Positions 8,171 to 16,363 of a stretch of 38,486 bases of DNA are shown one piece after another. The DNA is taken from contig PLJC01000023.1 in the NCBI GenBank assembly GCA_003139545.1, forward strand, positions 15,221-53,706. The letters run 5' to 3'. A program made the translations under genes and the position numbers. Positions within the stretch are counted from its first letter, which is position 1. The number at the start of each line of letters is the position of its first letter. The notes below the pieces were generated by a model that did no database searches, was not told the DNA's origin, and worked only from the letters and a program-made list of their open reading frames with translations. Origin of the DNA: Actinomycetota bacterium. Its GTDB lineage: Bacteria > Actinomycetota > Thermoleophilia > Gaiellales > Gaiellaceae.

Positions 8171-9512
8171 CCTGCGCCAGGCAGCGCGCGACCACCTCTG
8201 GCTGCACTTCACGCGCATGGGTGGCGCAGAGCCGCCGATCATCGTGCGCGGCGAGGGCTGCTACCTCGAGGACCTCGAAGGCCGCCGCTATCTCGATGCG
8301 CTCGCCGGGCTCTTCGCCGTCCAGGTCGGCTACTCGTACGGCGAGGAGATGGGCCAGGCCGCACTCGCGCAGATGCGCGAGCTGCCGTTCTACACCAACT
8401 GGTCGTATGCGCACCCGCGGGCGATCGAGCTCGCGCACGAGGTCGCGCAGCTCGCACCGGGCGACCTGAACCGCGTCTTCTTCGTCTCCGGCGGCTCGGA
8501 GGCGGTCGAGTCGGCGTGGAAGCTCGCGCGCCAGTATCACCAGGCGCGTGGTGAGCGCCGGTGGAAGGCGGTCTCGCGCCGTCTCGCGTACCACGGTACG
8601 ACCATGGGCGCGCTTTCGATCAACGGCATCGCGGCGCTGCGGGCGCCGTTCGAGCCCCTCGTTCCGGACGTGATCCACGTGCGCAACACGAACCGCTACC
8701 ACCGCCCTGCGGGCGAGACCGAGGAGGAGTTCACCGCGTTCCTCCTCGAGGATCTCGACTCGGCGATCGTGCAGGAAGGCCCGGAGACGGTCGCGATGGT
8801 GATCATGGAGCCCGTGCAGAACGCCGGCGGCTCGTTCACGCCGCCGGCGCGCTACTGGCGCGGCGTCCGCGACATCTGCGACCGCTACGGGATTCTGCTC
8901 GTCGCCGACGAGGTCATCACCGGCTTCGGTCGAATCGGGTCGTGGTTCGGCTCCGAACTGTACGACATCCGGCCCGATCTCATCCTGAGCGCGAAAGGCC
9001 TCTCGTCGGCGTATGCCTCGATCGGCGCGGTGATCGCGGCCGACCACGTCGTCGAGCCGTTCCTCGACGATCGGGCGACGTTTGCGCACGGCATCACCTT
9101 CGGCGGCCATCCTGTCCAGTGCGCGATCGCGCTGAAGAACATCGAGATCATGAAGCGCGAGCGCGTGGTCGAGAACGTGCGCGACAACGGCGACGCGTTC
9201 CGCTCGACGCTGGCGCAGCTCCTCGACCTGCCGATCGTCGGCGACCTGCGCGGGACGGGCTTCTTCTATGCGCTCGAGCTGGTGAAGGACAAGGAGACGA
9301 GGCAGACCTTCGACGATGACGAGTGCGAGACACTGCTGCGCGGATTCCTGTCTCCGCGGCTCTTCGAAAAGGGCCTGATTTGCAGGGCAGACGACCGCGG
9401 CGACCCTGTCATCCAGATCTCGCCGCCGCTGATTGCGACACAACGGGAGTTCGACGAAATGACCGGAATCCTTGGGGAGGTGTTGACCGAAGCATGGCAA
9501 CGCATGCACTAG
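8160..9512 (+). CDS. Class III (omega-) aminotransferase, PLP-dependent
   Basis: A 450-residue fold-type I aminotransferase from GTG 8160, overlapping the Lrp stop. PLP-binding features are GGSEAVESAWKLARQYH (111-127), YHGTTMGALS (144-153), the Asp of VADEVITGFGR (Asp250) and the Schiff-base lysine in LILSAKGLSS (Lys279). Members transfer amino groups from omega-amines such as putrescine, beta-alanine, taurine or GABA to pyruvate or 2-oxoglutarate. With the adjacent amine oxidase, Lrp regulator and APC permease, it most likely serves amine or polyamine use. The exact substrate cannot be read from sequence. It overlaps the downstream permease by 19 nt. Confidence 0.93.
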   Translation: MALDLRQAARDHLWLHFTRMGGAEPPIIVRGEGCYLEDLEGRRYLDALAGLFAVQVGYSYGEEMGQAALAQMRELPFYTNWSYAHPRAIELAHEVAQLAPGDLNRVFFVSGGSEAVESAWKLARQYHQARGERRWKAVSRRLAYHGTTMGALSINGIAALRAPFEPLVPDVIHVRNTNRYHRPAGETEEEFTAFLLEDLDSAIVQEGPETVAMVIMEPVQNAGGSFTPPARYWRGVRDICDRYGILLVADEVITGFGRIGSWFGSELYDIRPDLILSAKGLSSAYASIGAVIAADHVVEPFLDDRATFAHGITFGGHPVQCAIALKNIEIMKRERVVENVRDNGDAFRSTLAQLLDLPIVGDLRGTGFFYALELVKDKETRQTFDDDECETLLRGFLSPRLFEKGLICRADDRGDPVIQISPPLIATQREFDEMTGILGEVLTEAWQRMH

Positions 9513-11023
9513 ACGTCGAGCGGACGACGAAGCTCGCGCTGCAGGAGAAGGGCAAGCTGATCAAGTCGCTGGGCCGGTTCGACATGGTGTTCTTCACCGT
9601 CTGCGCGTTCGTCGGGTTGGACACGCTCGGCACCGTCGCGAACAAGGGGCCCGAGGGCTTCTTCTGGCTCATCGTGCTCGCGCTCGTGTTCGTAGTGCCG
9701 TACATGCTCCTCATGGCCGAGGTCGGCAGCGCTTTCACGCAGGAGGGCGGCCCGTACGAATGGACGAAGATGGCCTTCGGCCGCTTCCACGGCGGTATCG
9801 CGGCCATCCTCTACTGGGTGACGAACCCGCTGTGGGTTGGCGGCTCGCTGGCGTTCATCGCCACGAGTTCCTGGTCGGCGAACGTCTTCAAGATCGGGAA
9901 CGGGTCCTTCGGCGACTACGTCTTCAAGCTCGTCTTCATCTGGATCTCGATCGGCGTCGCCATCATCTCGCTCCGCTACGGCAAGTGGATCCCGAACCTT
10001 GGTGCGTTCCTGCGCCTGATCGTGCTCGGCTTCTTCTCGATCACGGTGATCATCTACGGCGCCAAGCACGGCGTCGCGGGCTTCGCGGCGTCACAGTTGA
10101 GCCCCACGAGAGCCATCTTCTTCGGCCTCGTCCCGCTGCTGCTCTTCAACTACGTCGGCTTCGAGCTCCAGAACGGTGCCGCCGAAGAGATGGAGAACCC
10201 GCAGAAGGACGTTCCGCTCTCGATCCTGCGCAGCGGCATCACCGGCGTCCTCATGTACGCGGTGCCGATCTTCTGCATCCTGCTCATCCTCCCAGCGAAG
10301 GCCGTCACCGGCATCGGCGGGTTCATCGACGCCGTCACGCTCGTCTTCCACGGCGTGTACGGCGGCGCGGCCCACGCGCTGCTGATCGTCATGACGCTCT
10401 GCTTCGTCGGCGCCCTCGTGACGTCGGGCGCCGTGTGGATGATCGGCTCGGACCGGATCCAGGCGGTCGCCTCGTACGACGGCGCGTTCTTCCCGTTCTT
10501 CGGCGTCTTCAACAGGAAGCTCGGAACACCGGTGCGTGTGAACGTCATGTCGGGCGTGGTGGCGAGCGCGTTCTGCATCGTCGCGCTCGCCGCATTCAAC
10601 GGTGGCGCGAACGCGAAGTTCGTCGTCGTGCTCGACATCGCCATCTCGACGACGCTGCTGTCGTACCTGTGGATCTTCCCGGCCGCGTTGAAGCTGCGGT
10701 ACTCGCATCCACACGTCCATCGGCCGTACGTCCACCCGTGGGGCCTGCGGGGCATCTGGGTCTCGACGATCCTCACGACGTTCTGGATCGCGCTCGGCTC
10801 CTGGGTCGCCGTCTTCCCGGACACGCTGGAGCGGCTCTTCGGCGTCGGCTACGGCTTCAAGGACTCGTGGAGCGTGTCGCAGGGGACGTTCGAGGTGCTG
10901 ACGCTCGGGACGCTCGCCGTGATCGTCGTGTTCGGCGTGATCGGGTACGTGGCCGGCGCCGGGGTGCGCCGCGACACGGTCGAGATTCCAATCGAGCCGG
11001 GAACGGTCTCCGCGCCCGCCTGA
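9494..11023 (+). CDS. APC-superfamily amino acid/amine permease
   Basis: A 509-residue polytopic protein from ATG 9494, which lies inside the end of the transaminase gene behind a GGGGAGG element. About 12 hydrophobic segments can be traced. The first carries FDMVFFTVCAFVGLDTLGTVANKGPEGFFW, which corresponds to the conserved unwound TM1 of the APC fold, and GGPYEWTKMAFGRFHGG follows. The N-terminal 25 residues are charged and cytoplasmic. It is a proton- or antiport-coupled amino acid/amine transporter and, being coupled to the transaminase, probably imports the same compound. A strong hairpin follows the gene. Confidence 0.92.
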   Translation: MATHALDVERTTKLALQEKGKLIKSLGRFDMVFFTVCAFVGLDTLGTVANKGPEGFFWLIVLALVFVVPYMLLMAEVGSAFTQEGGPYEWTKMAFGRFHGGIAAILYWVTNPLWVGGSLAFIATSSWSANVFKIGNGSFGDYVFKLVFIWISIGVAIISLRYGKWIPNLGAFLRLIVLGFFSITVIIYGAKHGVAGFAASQLSPTRAIFFGLVPLLLFNYVGFELQNGAAEEMENPQKDVPLSILRSGITGVLMYAVPIFCILLILPAKAVTGIGGFIDAVTLVFHGVYGGAAHALLIVMTLCFVGALVTSGAVWMIGSDRIQAVASYDGAFFPFFGVFNRKLGTPVRVNVMSGVVASAFCIVALAAFNGGANAKFVVVLDIAISTTLLSYLWIFPAALKLRYSHPHVHRPYVHPWGLRGIWVSTILTTFWIALGSWVAVFPDTLERLFGVGYGFKDSWSVSQGTFEVLTLGTLAVIVVFGVIGYVAGAGVRRDTVEIPIEPGTVSAPA

Positions 11024-11030
11024 GCAAGAC

Positions 11031-11064
11031 CGGGCCCCGCCGGAATGCGTACCGGCGGGGCCCG
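11031..11064 (+). terminator. Strong GC hairpin after the permease gene
   Basis: A perfect 13-bp stem (CGGGCCCCGCCGG with its complement) around an 8-nt loop, 7 nt after the permease stop. There is no U-tract on the plus strand; an A-tract follows. U-less hairpin terminators are common in high-GC actinobacteria. Confidence 0.65.
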
Positions 11065-11163
11065 AAAAAGAGGACGCCTCAGTAGCGCATTTTCGGATCT
11101 GTCTCGGGGAGGCCCGCTCCGATGCTGCGAACGACACGCGGCAAATCGAAAGGACCTCCATTG

Positions 11164-11556
11164 ATGAGTAATCGTCTCGTCCGCTTCGCGGTCGCCTTCG
11201 GGGCGGCAGCGGCGGTCGCCGGGGGCGCATACGCGTTCACGGCGGCTAACACCGTTCCCACCAGCAATGCAGGCGCGGGTAGCGGGGCCGTCTCCGGTTA
11301 CACGGTGACGAATGTCCATTACGCGCTCGACGCCACCACCCCGGCCAACGTCGACTCCCTGACGTTCAACGTCAGCCCGGTCATCCCGAGCAGCGGGAGC
11401 GGCAAGGTCATCGTCCAGGCGGCGCTGTCTGCCGGCGGCCCGGACACGTTCACGTGCTCGACCGACACGACCGGCGCCATCGTCACATGCGCAACCACGG
11501 CCCCTCAGCTGACGGCAGCACTGCTGACGTCGCTGACCGTCGTCGCGGCGCAGTGA
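11164..11556 (+). CDS. Small exported protein with SipW-dependent-type signal peptide
   Basis: A 130-residue protein from ATG 11164, preceded by AAAGGA. Residues 1-24 form a signal peptide (basic MSNRLVR, Ala-rich core, GGAYAF). The segment GGAYAFTAANTVPTSNAG resembles the start of mature SipW substrates such as TasA and camelysin, where the cleavage region is followed by an N-rich/AG motif. The rest is a Ser/Thr/Val-rich beta-type domain with two cysteines (FTCSTDTT, VTCATT) that may form a disulphide. No function is recognised. Its stop overlaps the GTG start of the signal peptidase fusion, and FTAAN-x-VP-xx-NAG recurs in that fusion, making it the probable substrate. Confidence 0.8.
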   Translation: MSNRLVRFAVAFGAAAAVAGGAYAFTAANTVPTSNAGAGSGAVSGYTVTNVHYALDATTPANVDSLTFNVSPVIPSSGSGKVIVQAALSAGGPDTFTCSTDTTGAIVTCATTAPQLTAALLTSLTVVAAQ

Positions 11557-13550
11557 GGGGCGGGCGGGAGCGCCATGTTGTCCTGGTCTTCATCCTCGGC
11601 GCTCTCGCCCTCTCTTTCTTCCTGCTCGCTCCGGCCCAGCTCGGCGGATCGACGACGTACACCTCCACCGTCGGCGACAGCATGGAGCCGATGTTCCACA
11701 AGGGCGATCTGGCGCTCATTCGCCCCGCGTCGACCTACAGGGTCGGCGACGTCGTTCTGTACGAGAGCCCCGTGCTCAACCGACCGGTGCTCCATCGCAT
11801 CGTCGTCATCCAGAATGGCCACTACTTCTTCAAGGGCGACCACAACGACTTCGTCGACCCCGGTTACGCGACGCGCAGCGAGCTGCTCGGCAAGCTCTGG
11901 GTGCGCATCCCGAGGGCCGGCACGGCGCTCTCGTTCATCGGCAAGCCGCAGCATTCCGCCGCGCTTGCCGGCCTTGCGGTCCTCTTTCTCGTGTTCCCCC
12001 GTGCACGTCGAAGGCGGAGGAAGGGCAAGAGCGTGAACGATCGGAAGGCATTGCACCTCCATCGCCCGCGGCATCCGGCCGAGGACATCCTCACGATTGC
12101 GCTGCTCGCCGGCATGGCTCTGGCCCTCGCAGTCGGGTTCACCTCCCCGCTGAAGCGCACCGTGCAGGTTCCCGGCGCGTATCAGCAGTCCGGGACGTTC
12201 GCCTACTCGGCGCCGGTCATCAAGCCGAGCCCGGCATACCCCAGCGGGTTCGCGCGCACGGGGCAGCCCCTGTTCATGCAGGACTTCAAGACCATGACGA
12301 TTCGGTACGCATACCACTTCACGTCGCAGCTCCCGCACGGTGTTCTCGGGACGATCGAGTTCGCCGCGGTCCTGTCGTCCGAGTCGTCGAGCTGGCAGCA
12401 CACGTACGTGCTCGCGAAGCCGCGCCCGTTCAGAGCAGACGACGCGACCCTCCGTTACAGGTTCGCGCTCCGGGGGCTCACGAGCATCATCACTGCGCTG
12501 ACAGTCGCATCCGGCTCGCCGTCGGCGGAGTACGACATCGTGCTGAAGCCCATCGTCCACGTGCACGGCGTCGTGGACGGCAACGCGATCGAATCGACGT
12601 TTGCGCCGACGCTTCCGTTCTCGCTCACCGGCCCGACGCTCAAGCTCGACGTCGCCGCGGCGCCGGCGCCGTTGGGCGCGACCTACGTGCAGCCGTCCGC
12701 AGCGGCGGATCTTGCGGCCGCGGTCAACCCGTCGTCGTCGGGAAGTATCCCAGGGTCTGCCGGGAACGAGGTCACGGTCTCCGCTCACCGGATTCCGGTC
12801 GCCGACCTGAGAGGACTTGGTCTCGGGCTCGCCGGGCTGGCCCTGCTCGTCCTCGTGACGCGACCGATGCGCCGCCGTCAGGACCTCTGGACGGCCGAGC
12901 AGCACCTCGCCGCGCAGCAGGGCTGCGTGGTCGTCGACGTCGTGGCTCTCGACAGCTCCGGCGTTCACACAGAGGTGCCTGACTTCGCAAGCCTTGTGGC
13001 GTTCGCGCGCTATCTCGAGCGGCCCATCCTCCACGACCTGCAGACGGGCGCCTTTGCGACTGAGGACGGCGGCCGCCTCTATGCGTATCGGCCGGCCGCG
13101 GAAGAGCCGGTCGCCGCGCAGCCGGTTGCGCCGCCGCCGGCGCCCGCCCGCAAGGGCGTCCGCCTGCGCTGGCTCGGCGCGGGCCTTGCGGTCGCCGTCG
13201 TGGCAGGCCTCGTCGTGAGCTTCACCGCGGCGAACGTCGTTCCGCTCACGAATGCCGGCGTCAGCAGCGACGCCACCTCACTGAGCGAGCTGACGCCGTC
13301 GGAGTGCGCCGGCATGGGCCTGACGGAGCTCGTCGTCGCGAGCGGCGGAAACGCCACCGGCTTGGCCGGGAACGACCTCATCCTCAACGACTCGACGACG
13401 AAGGGGACCCTGAGCGGAATGGCCGGCAACGACTGCATCGTGTCGGGCGCGCCGAAGAGCACGCTCGACGGTGGGGCAGGAGCGGACGTTTGCATCGGCC
13501 CGTCCGGCACGAAATTCAAGAACTGCGAAGCGACGTACTCGGCTCCGTAG
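11553..13550 (+). CDS. SipW/ER-type signal peptidase I fused to a DUF5305-like region and a C-terminal RTX-like exported module
   Basis: One open frame of 665 residues starting at a GTG overlapping the upstream TGA. Residues 1-150: TM helix (9-28), GDSMEP with catalytic Ser43, LHRIV with His81 in place of the bacterial lysine, FFKGDHNDFVDP (93-103) and a second TM (135-148). This is the Ser/His S26B (SipW/archaeal/ER) type. Residues 160-515: TM (178-196), an extracytoplasmic beta-rich domain, TM (419-436) and a cytoplasmic tail with VPDFASLVAFARYLERPILHD, resembling DUF5305. Residues 516-665: Pro-rich linker, TM (537-556), the substrate-like FTAANVVPLTNAG and three nonapeptide-like repeats (GLAGNDLIL, GMAGNDCIV, GGAGADVCI) ending in KNCE. 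A peptidase joined to a candidate substrate is unusual. An internal Shine-Dalgarno and GTG lie at 12033. Confidence 0.85.
   Translation: MRGGRERHVVLVFILGALALSFFLLAPAQLGGSTTYTSTVGDSMEPMFHKGDLALIRPASTYRVGDVVLYESPVLNRPVLHRIVVIQNGHYFFKGDHNDFVDPGYATRSELLGKLWVRIPRAGTALSFIGKPQHSAALAGLAVLFLVFPRARRRRRKGKSVNDRKALHLHRPRHPAEDILTIALLAGMALALAVGFTSPLKRTVQVPGAYQQSGTFAYSAPVIKPSPAYPSGFARTGQPLFMQDFKTMTIRYAYHFTSQLPHGVLGTIEFAAVLSSESSSWQHTYVLAKPRPFRADDATLRYRFALRGLTSIITALTVASGSPSAEYDIVLKPIVHVHGVVDGNAIESTFAPTLPFSLTGPTLKLDVAAAPAPLGATYVQPSAAADLAAAVNPSSSGSIPGSAGNEVTVSAHRIPVADLRGLGLGLAGLALLVLVTRPMRRRQDLWTAEQHLAAQQGCVVVDVVALDSSGVHTEVPDFASLVAFARYLERPILHDLQTGAFATEDGGRLYAYRPAAEEPVAAQPVAPPPAPARKGVRLRWLGAGLAVAVVAGLVVSFTAANVVPLTNAGVSSDATSLSELTPSECAGMGLTELVVASGGNATGLAGNDLILNDSTTKGTLSGMAGNDCIVSGAPKSTLDGGAGADVCIGPSGTKFKNCEATYSAP
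12016..12035 (+). promoter_or_regulatory. Internal Shine-Dalgarno and GTG at the signal peptidase/DUF5305 junction
   Basis: GGAGGAAGGG followed by GTG at 12033, in frame, exactly where the peptidase domain ends and the second module begins. It could give a separate shorter product in addition to the fusion, or be a relic of two formerly separate genes. Confidence 0.4.
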
Positions 13551-14024
13551 TTAGGTCGAAGCCTGCGTCTCGCTGACGCCGTGCTCGACCGCGATAGCGC
13601 GGGCGATGTCGAGCGTCGAGATGACGCCGATCGGGCGCCCGCTCGCCGGCTCGACCACGGCCAGGTGCGCGACACCGTGCTGCGCCATCAGATCGGCGGC
13701 GCGCACGAGCGGCGCGTCGGTGCGCACCGCGACGATCGGCGTCACGGCGCTCGCGCCTGCGGTGCGCATGTCGACGTCGAGCCGCCCAGCGGCGACGAGG
13801 TCGAGATCGGAGACGACACCCCAGGGCTGGGCGTCCCCATCGTCCCCGTCCTGATGCTCGAACACGAACACCGCATGGACGTTGAACGTCGCCATCATTC
13901 GTGCGACCACGCGCAGCGGCGTCTCCGGCGGACAGCTGATGACGCCCGGGCTCATCGCGTCCTCCACGGTCGCCGTCTCGAACGGGACCGGCAACCGTTG
14001 CTCGACGTGTGCGCTATCGATCAT
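13551..14024 (-). CDS. CBS-domain pair protein
   Basis: A 157-residue protein with two CBS motifs: VEDAMSPGVISCPPETPLRVVARMMATFNVHAVFV, and VTPIVAVRTDAPLVRAADLMAQHGVAHLAVVEPASGRPIGVISTLDIARAI. CBS pairs bind adenine nucleotides (AMP, ATP, NAD, SAM) as energy or redox sensors. The ATG overlaps the TGA of the malic enzyme gene (ATGA), so the two are co-translated and the CBS protein could regulate that enzyme (inference). An acidic insert (HQDGDDGDAQP) sits in the first CBS unit. Its TAA directly abuts the convergent stop of the signal peptidase fusion. Confidence 0.88.
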   Translation of the reverse strand: MIDSAHVEQRLPVPFETATVEDAMSPGVISCPPETPLRVVARMMATFNVHAVFVFEHQDGDDGDAQPWGVVSDLDLVAAGRLDVDMRTAGASAVTPIVAVRTDAPLVRAADLMAQHGVAHLAVVEPASGRPIGVISTLDIARAIAVEHGVSETQAST

Positions 14025-15448
14025 GCGACTGCCTCCTCGAGCGCATGCAGGGCACGGCGGGCGACGCCGGTCGCTTCCGCGGCCTCGGCGACCGCTGCCG
14101 CGACTGCCGGAGCGACGGCTCGGTTGAAGACGCTGGGGACGATGTAGTCGGCGGAGAGCTCGTCGGCAGCGATCGTCTGCGCGATCGCGCGTGCCGCCGC
14201 CAGCTCCATCTCACCGTTGATCGTGCGGGCCTGGACGTCGAGCGCGCCACGGAAGATGCCTGGGAACGCGAGCACGTTGTTGATCTGGTTCGGATAGTCG
14301 GACCGCCCGGTGGCGATCACCTCGGCGAGACCTTCGATCGCCTCCGGATCCACCTCGGGCGTCGGGTTCGCCATCGCGAACACGATCGCGCGGTCGGCCA
14401 TCCGTCGGACGCCTTCCACCGAGATCGCGCCGGGGACGGATACGCCGATGAAGACGTCCGCGCCTTCGAGCAGCTCGTCGGCGGTGCCGCGCAGGTTGTC
14501 CGGGTTCGTCGTCTCGGCGTACTCGCGCTTCGCGTCGTTCAGGCCGGGCCGGCCTCGGTAGAGCGCGCCGCCCTCGTCGCAGCCGATGATGCAGACCGCG
14601 CCGGCGCGCTGGAGCGTGCGCGTGACGGCCATCCCGGCAGCGCCGCAGCCCGTGGTCACGATCCGGACGTTCTCCAGGCGCTTGCCGACGACGCGCAGCG
14701 CATTCAGCAGCGACGCAAGGACGACGATCGCCGTTCCGTGCTGGTCGTCGTGGAAGACGGGGATGTCGAGCAAGTCGCGTAGCCGCGCTTCGATCTCGAA
14801 GCAGCGAGGGGCGGAGATGTCCTCGAGGTTGATGCCGCCGAAGACGGGCGCGATCGCCTGGACCGTGCGGACGATCTCGTCCGGGTCCGTCGTGTCGAGG
14901 CAGATCGGGAAGGCGTCGACTCCGCCGAACTCCTTGAACAGGACCGCCTTGCCCTCCATCACGGGCAGCGCCGCCTCCGGGCCGATGTCCCCCAGCCCCA
15001 GGACGGCCGTTCCGTCGGTGACGACGGCGACCGTGTGCCGCTTGATGGTGAGGTTCCAGACGTTCTCCGGGTCGTCGGCGATGGCGCGGGAGACGCGCGC
15101 GACGCCGGGCGTGTACGCCATCGAGAGATCCTCGCGCGTCTTCAGCGGGATGCGGGACCGAACCTCGATCTTGCCGCCGAGGTGCGCGAGGAACGTACGG
15201 TCGGAGACGTGTACGACCTCGACGCCGTCGACGGCGCGCACGGCGTCGACGATCGCGTGCAGGTGGTTCTCGTCGTCGGCCAGCACGGTGACGTCGCGAA
15301 TCTTCGTGGTGCGCTCGACCCGTACGAGGTCGATCGCACCGAGCAGGCCGCCGGCCGCGCCGACGGCGGCTGCGAGCCGGGCGAAGGCGCCGGGATGGTT
15401 GTCGATCCGCACGCGGATCGCGGCGCTGAAGGAGGCCGACGGGTGCAT
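14021..15448 (-). CDS. NAD(P)-dependent malic enzyme with N-terminal ACT domain
   Basis: A 475-residue enzyme converting malate to pyruvate and CO2 with NAD(P)H production. Residues 8-80 form an ACT domain (VRIDNHPGAFARLAAAVGAAGGLLGAIDLV). The catalytic domain has SMAYTPGVARVS, the lysine-containing WNLTIKRHTVAVVTDGTAVLGLGDIGPEAALPVMEGKAVLFKEF region, metal-binding FHDDQHGTA and the NAD-binding VTTGCGAAGMAV. This ACT plus short malic enzyme form is common in actinobacteria and archaea. The ACT domain suggests allosteric control by a small ligand such as an amino acid. It is coupled to the downstream CBS protein. The start ATG has an adjacent HPSASFSAAIRVRID opening and is well placed. Confidence 0.94.
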   Translation of the reverse strand: MHPSASFSAAIRVRIDNHPGAFARLAAAVGAAGGLLGAIDLVRVERTTKIRDVTVLADDENHLHAIVDAVRAVDGVEVVHVSDRTFLAHLGGKIEVRSRIPLKTREDLSMAYTPGVARVSRAIADDPENVWNLTIKRHTVAVVTDGTAVLGLGDIGPEAALPVMEGKAVLFKEFGGVDAFPICLDTTDPDEIVRTVQAIAPVFGGINLEDISAPRCFEIEARLRDLLDIPVFHDDQHGTAIVVLASLLNALRVVGKRLENVRIVTTGCGAAGMAVTRTLQRAGAVCIIGCDEGGALYRGRPGLNDAKREYAETTNPDNLRGTADELLEGADVFIGVSVPGAISVEGVRRMADRAIVFAMANPTPEVDPEAIEGLAEVIATGRSDYPNQINNVLAFPGIFRGALDVQARTINGEMELAAARAIAQTIAADELSADYIVPSVFNRAVAPAVAAAVAEAAEATGVARRALHALEEAVA

Positions 15449-15493
15449 GCACTGACGGTAGGGCGACGCGGGCCGGGCGGCATCGTGGGCAAC

Positions 15494-15499
15494 TACGCT
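15494..15499 (+). promoter_or_regulatory. -10 box for a leaderless transcript (HMG-CoA lyase)
   Basis: TACGCT, 6 nt before GTG 15506. The spacing means transcription would begin at or very near the start codon. The same layout recurs at six other genes in the window. Confidence 0.5.
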
Positions 15500-15505
15500 C
15501 TCCGG

Positions 15506-16360
15506 GTGCGGCTAACCCTCTGCGACGTCGGACCGCGCGACGGCCTCCAGAACGAGCCCGAGGCGCTGGCACCCGCCGTTCGCGCCGATCTCGTCGGCCG
15601 CCTGGCCGCGACCGGCTTGCCGCGCATCGAAGCGGTGAGCTTCGTCCGCGATGACCGCGTCCCGCAGATGGCCGGGGCGGAGCAGGTCGTGGCGGCGGTC
15701 GAGCGGCGCCCGGGCGTCGAGCTGTCCGGGCTCGTCCTGAACGAGCGAGGGTGGGAGCGCTTCCGGGCCGCGGGCCTCGACCGCGTGAACGTCACGTTCG
15801 CCGCAACGGAGTCCTTCAACCGGGCGAACGGGAACGTCTCCCTTGCCGATGCGGTCGCGACTGCGGAGTCCATCGTCGCGGGCGCGGACGTGCCGGCGAC
15901 GGTGACGATCTCCGTCTGCTTCGGCTGTCCGTTCGAGGGCCGCGTCGACGATGGGGTCGTCGCCGAGCTGGCCGCGCGCTTCGCCGGGCGGGCCGAGGTC
16001 GTCCTCGCCGACACCATCGGCGTCGCGACGCCGTCGCACGTGCGAGCGCTCGTCGAACGGACCGGGGCGGAGGGATTCCACGGGCACAACACGCGCAACA
16101 CCGGATACGCGAACGCGCTCGCAGCGGTGGAGGGCGGCGCGCGCCTTTTGGATGCGTCGGTGGGCGGCCTCGGCGGCTGCCCGTACGCGCCGAAGGCGAC
16201 GGGCAATGTCGCGACGGAGGATCTCGTCTACCTCCTCGACGGGGAAGGGGTCGAGACCGGCGTCGACCTCGACGCGCTCATCGCAATCTCGGCGTGGCTG
16301 GAGGGCTTGCTCGGCCGCCGGCTCGAGGGCTACGTCTACCGCGCCGGCAACTGGCCGTAG
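15506..16360 (+). CDS. Hydroxymethylglutaryl-CoA lyase
   Basis: A 284-residue DRE-TIM aldolase-type lyase that splits HMG-CoA into acetoacetate and acetyl-CoA, the last step of leucine breakdown and part of ketogenesis. The N-terminal VRLTLCDVGPRDGLQNEPEAL holds the metal-binding Asp and catalytic Arg. FHGHNTRNTGYANALAA supplies the His-x-His metal pair, and SVGGLGGCPYAPKATGNVATEDLVY contains the catalytic cysteine loop and family signature. The start is assigned to GTG 15506, six bases after a TACGCT box; a GTG at 15485 is in frame too. Followed after 3 nt by a membrane protein gene. Homologous lyases acting on related 3-hydroxyacyl-CoAs cannot be excluded. Confidence 0.9.
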   Translation: MRLTLCDVGPRDGLQNEPEALAPAVRADLVGRLAATGLPRIEAVSFVRDDRVPQMAGAEQVVAAVERRPGVELSGLVLNERGWERFRAAGLDRVNVTFAATESFNRANGNVSLADAVATAESIVAGADVPATVTISVCFGCPFEGRVDDGVVAELAARFAGRAEVVLADTIGVATPSHVRALVERTGAEGFHGHNTRNTGYANALAAVEGGARLLDASVGGLGGCPYAPKATGNVATEDLVYLLDGEGVETGVDLDALIAISAWLEGLLGRRLEGYVYRAGNWP

Positions 16361-16363
16361 ACG

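Noticed and set aside
12033..13550. DUF5305/RTX part as a separate gene only
   Set aside because: The upstream peptidase frame runs into it without a stop, so the fusion is the direct reading; separate initiation is kept only as a possibility.
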